Below are positions 5,367 to 5,642 of a stretch of DNA of 5,642 bases, in pieces. Every line of letters begins with the position of its first letter. The stretch's first letter is position 1. The DNA is from Bacillota bacterium (GTDB lineage Bacteria > Bacillota > Clostridia > Acetivibrionales > DTU013). The stretch lies in the NCBI GenBank assembly GCA_023435805.1, contig JAEZMC010000212.1:1-5642 (forward strand), in the 5' to 3' direction. The position numbers and the translations under genes are program-made. The notes beneath the pieces are model-generated. The model worked only from the letters and a program-made list of their open reading frames with translations, ran no database searches and was not told where the DNA came from.

Positions 5367-5642
5367 ATGAACCACGGCATCGCAATTGTAGGTGCAAATG
5401 GCTGCGGTAAAACCACTTTGGGCAAGTGTCTTGCAGATTTGCTTGGCTATAAACACATGGATATAGAAGATTATTATTTTAAAGAATCTGCAATTCCGTA
5501 TGCAAATCCTCGCACCAGAGAAGAAGTGCGAGATTTGATATTAGCTGATATAGAAAAGTACAATCAATTTGTATTAACTTCTGTCAATTGTGATTTTGGT
5601 CAAGAAATAACCGCCTTATATGATTGTGTTGTTTATATTGAA
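5367..5642 (+). CDS. P-loop nucleotide kinase-like ATPase, partial (C-terminus beyond right edge)
   Basis: Ninety-two codons are open to the window edge. The ATG at 5367 follows GGGAGA (5355-5360) with a 6-base spacer. The N-terminus MNHGIAIVGANGCGKTTLGK is a beta strand plus a complete Walker A (GANGCGKT, residues 9-16). It is followed by LADLLGYKHMDIEDYYF (22-38), where the acidic DIED is placed like the substrate-binding region of adenylate, shikimate and related small kinases. The hydrophobic VVYIE at 88-92 may be the next core strand. It is therefore an AAA_18/adenylate-kinase-like P-loop protein of unknown substrate. It has its own ribosome binding site and follows a terminator, so it is probably not part of the gntR unit. 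Its codons are visibly more A/T-rich than those of tadA or lacI, which may point to a separate origin. Confidence 0.8.
   Translation, partial: MNHGIAIVGANGCGKTTLGKCLADLLGYKHMDIEDYYFKESAIPYANPRTREEVRDLILADIEKYNQFVLTSVNCDFGQEITALYDCVVYIE

Noticed and set aside
1..5642. CRISPR arrays, insertion sequences, rRNA, toxin-antitoxin or phage genes
   Set aside because: No regularly spaced repeats, transposase motifs, terminal inverted repeats or typical phage proteins were seen on either strand.

Overview
The window looks like chromosomal DNA of a Gram-positive Bacillota, most likely a clostridial relative. The signs are strong GGAGG-type ribosome binding sites, TTG as a used start codon, a tRNA with encoded CCA next to tadA, a LacI regulator beside a sugar-mutarotase-like gene, and a YtrA-type GntR regulator paired with a DUF3784 membrane protein. 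No species can be named from the sequence alone.

Region 1 (1-2141) is a divergent sugar-utilisation locus. On the minus strand lies the N-terminal part of a DUF4432/aldose-1-epimerase-like protein, running off the left edge. Just upstream of it is what appears to be the decayed C-terminal stub of another gene, probably a fucose/arabinose-isomerase-like enzyme, sitting directly behind a good minus-strand promoter. On the plus strand is an intact LacI-family repressor with its own promoter. The repressor probably controlled, and may still control, the divergent operon, which seems to have lost most of its first gene.

Region 2 (2154-2982) holds two poorly known small genes: a minus-strand membrane-anchored protein with a long acidic, repeat-containing tail, convergent with lacI, and a plus-strand membrane peptide of about 40 residues.

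Region 3 (2999-3699) is a compact housekeeping unit: a near-consensus promoter, tadA (tRNA adenosine deaminase, TTG start), then five bases later a tRNA-Ser(CGA), closed by a strong intrinsic terminator that begins within the tRNA's CCA end. Messenger and tRNA are probably cotranscribed.

Region 4 (3700-5334) has a mostly empty 200-base spacer with one doubtful short ORF. It is followed by a self-contained two-gene unit: a promoter overlapped by a perfect inverted repeat, a YtrA-type GntR repressor, and a four-helix membrane protein with an N-terminal DUF3784-like part and a C-terminal bacterial PH-like part. A terminator closes the unit. This looks like an autoregulated envelope-related cassette.

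Region 5 (5367-5642) is the start of a P-loop nucleoside-kinase-like ATPase cut by the right edge, visibly more A/T-rich than its neighbours.

I see no CRISPR array, insertion sequence or clear new defence system. The most worthwhile leads are the truncated sugar operon, the GntR/DUF3784-PH cassette with its operator, and the tadA-tRNA-Ser dicistron.
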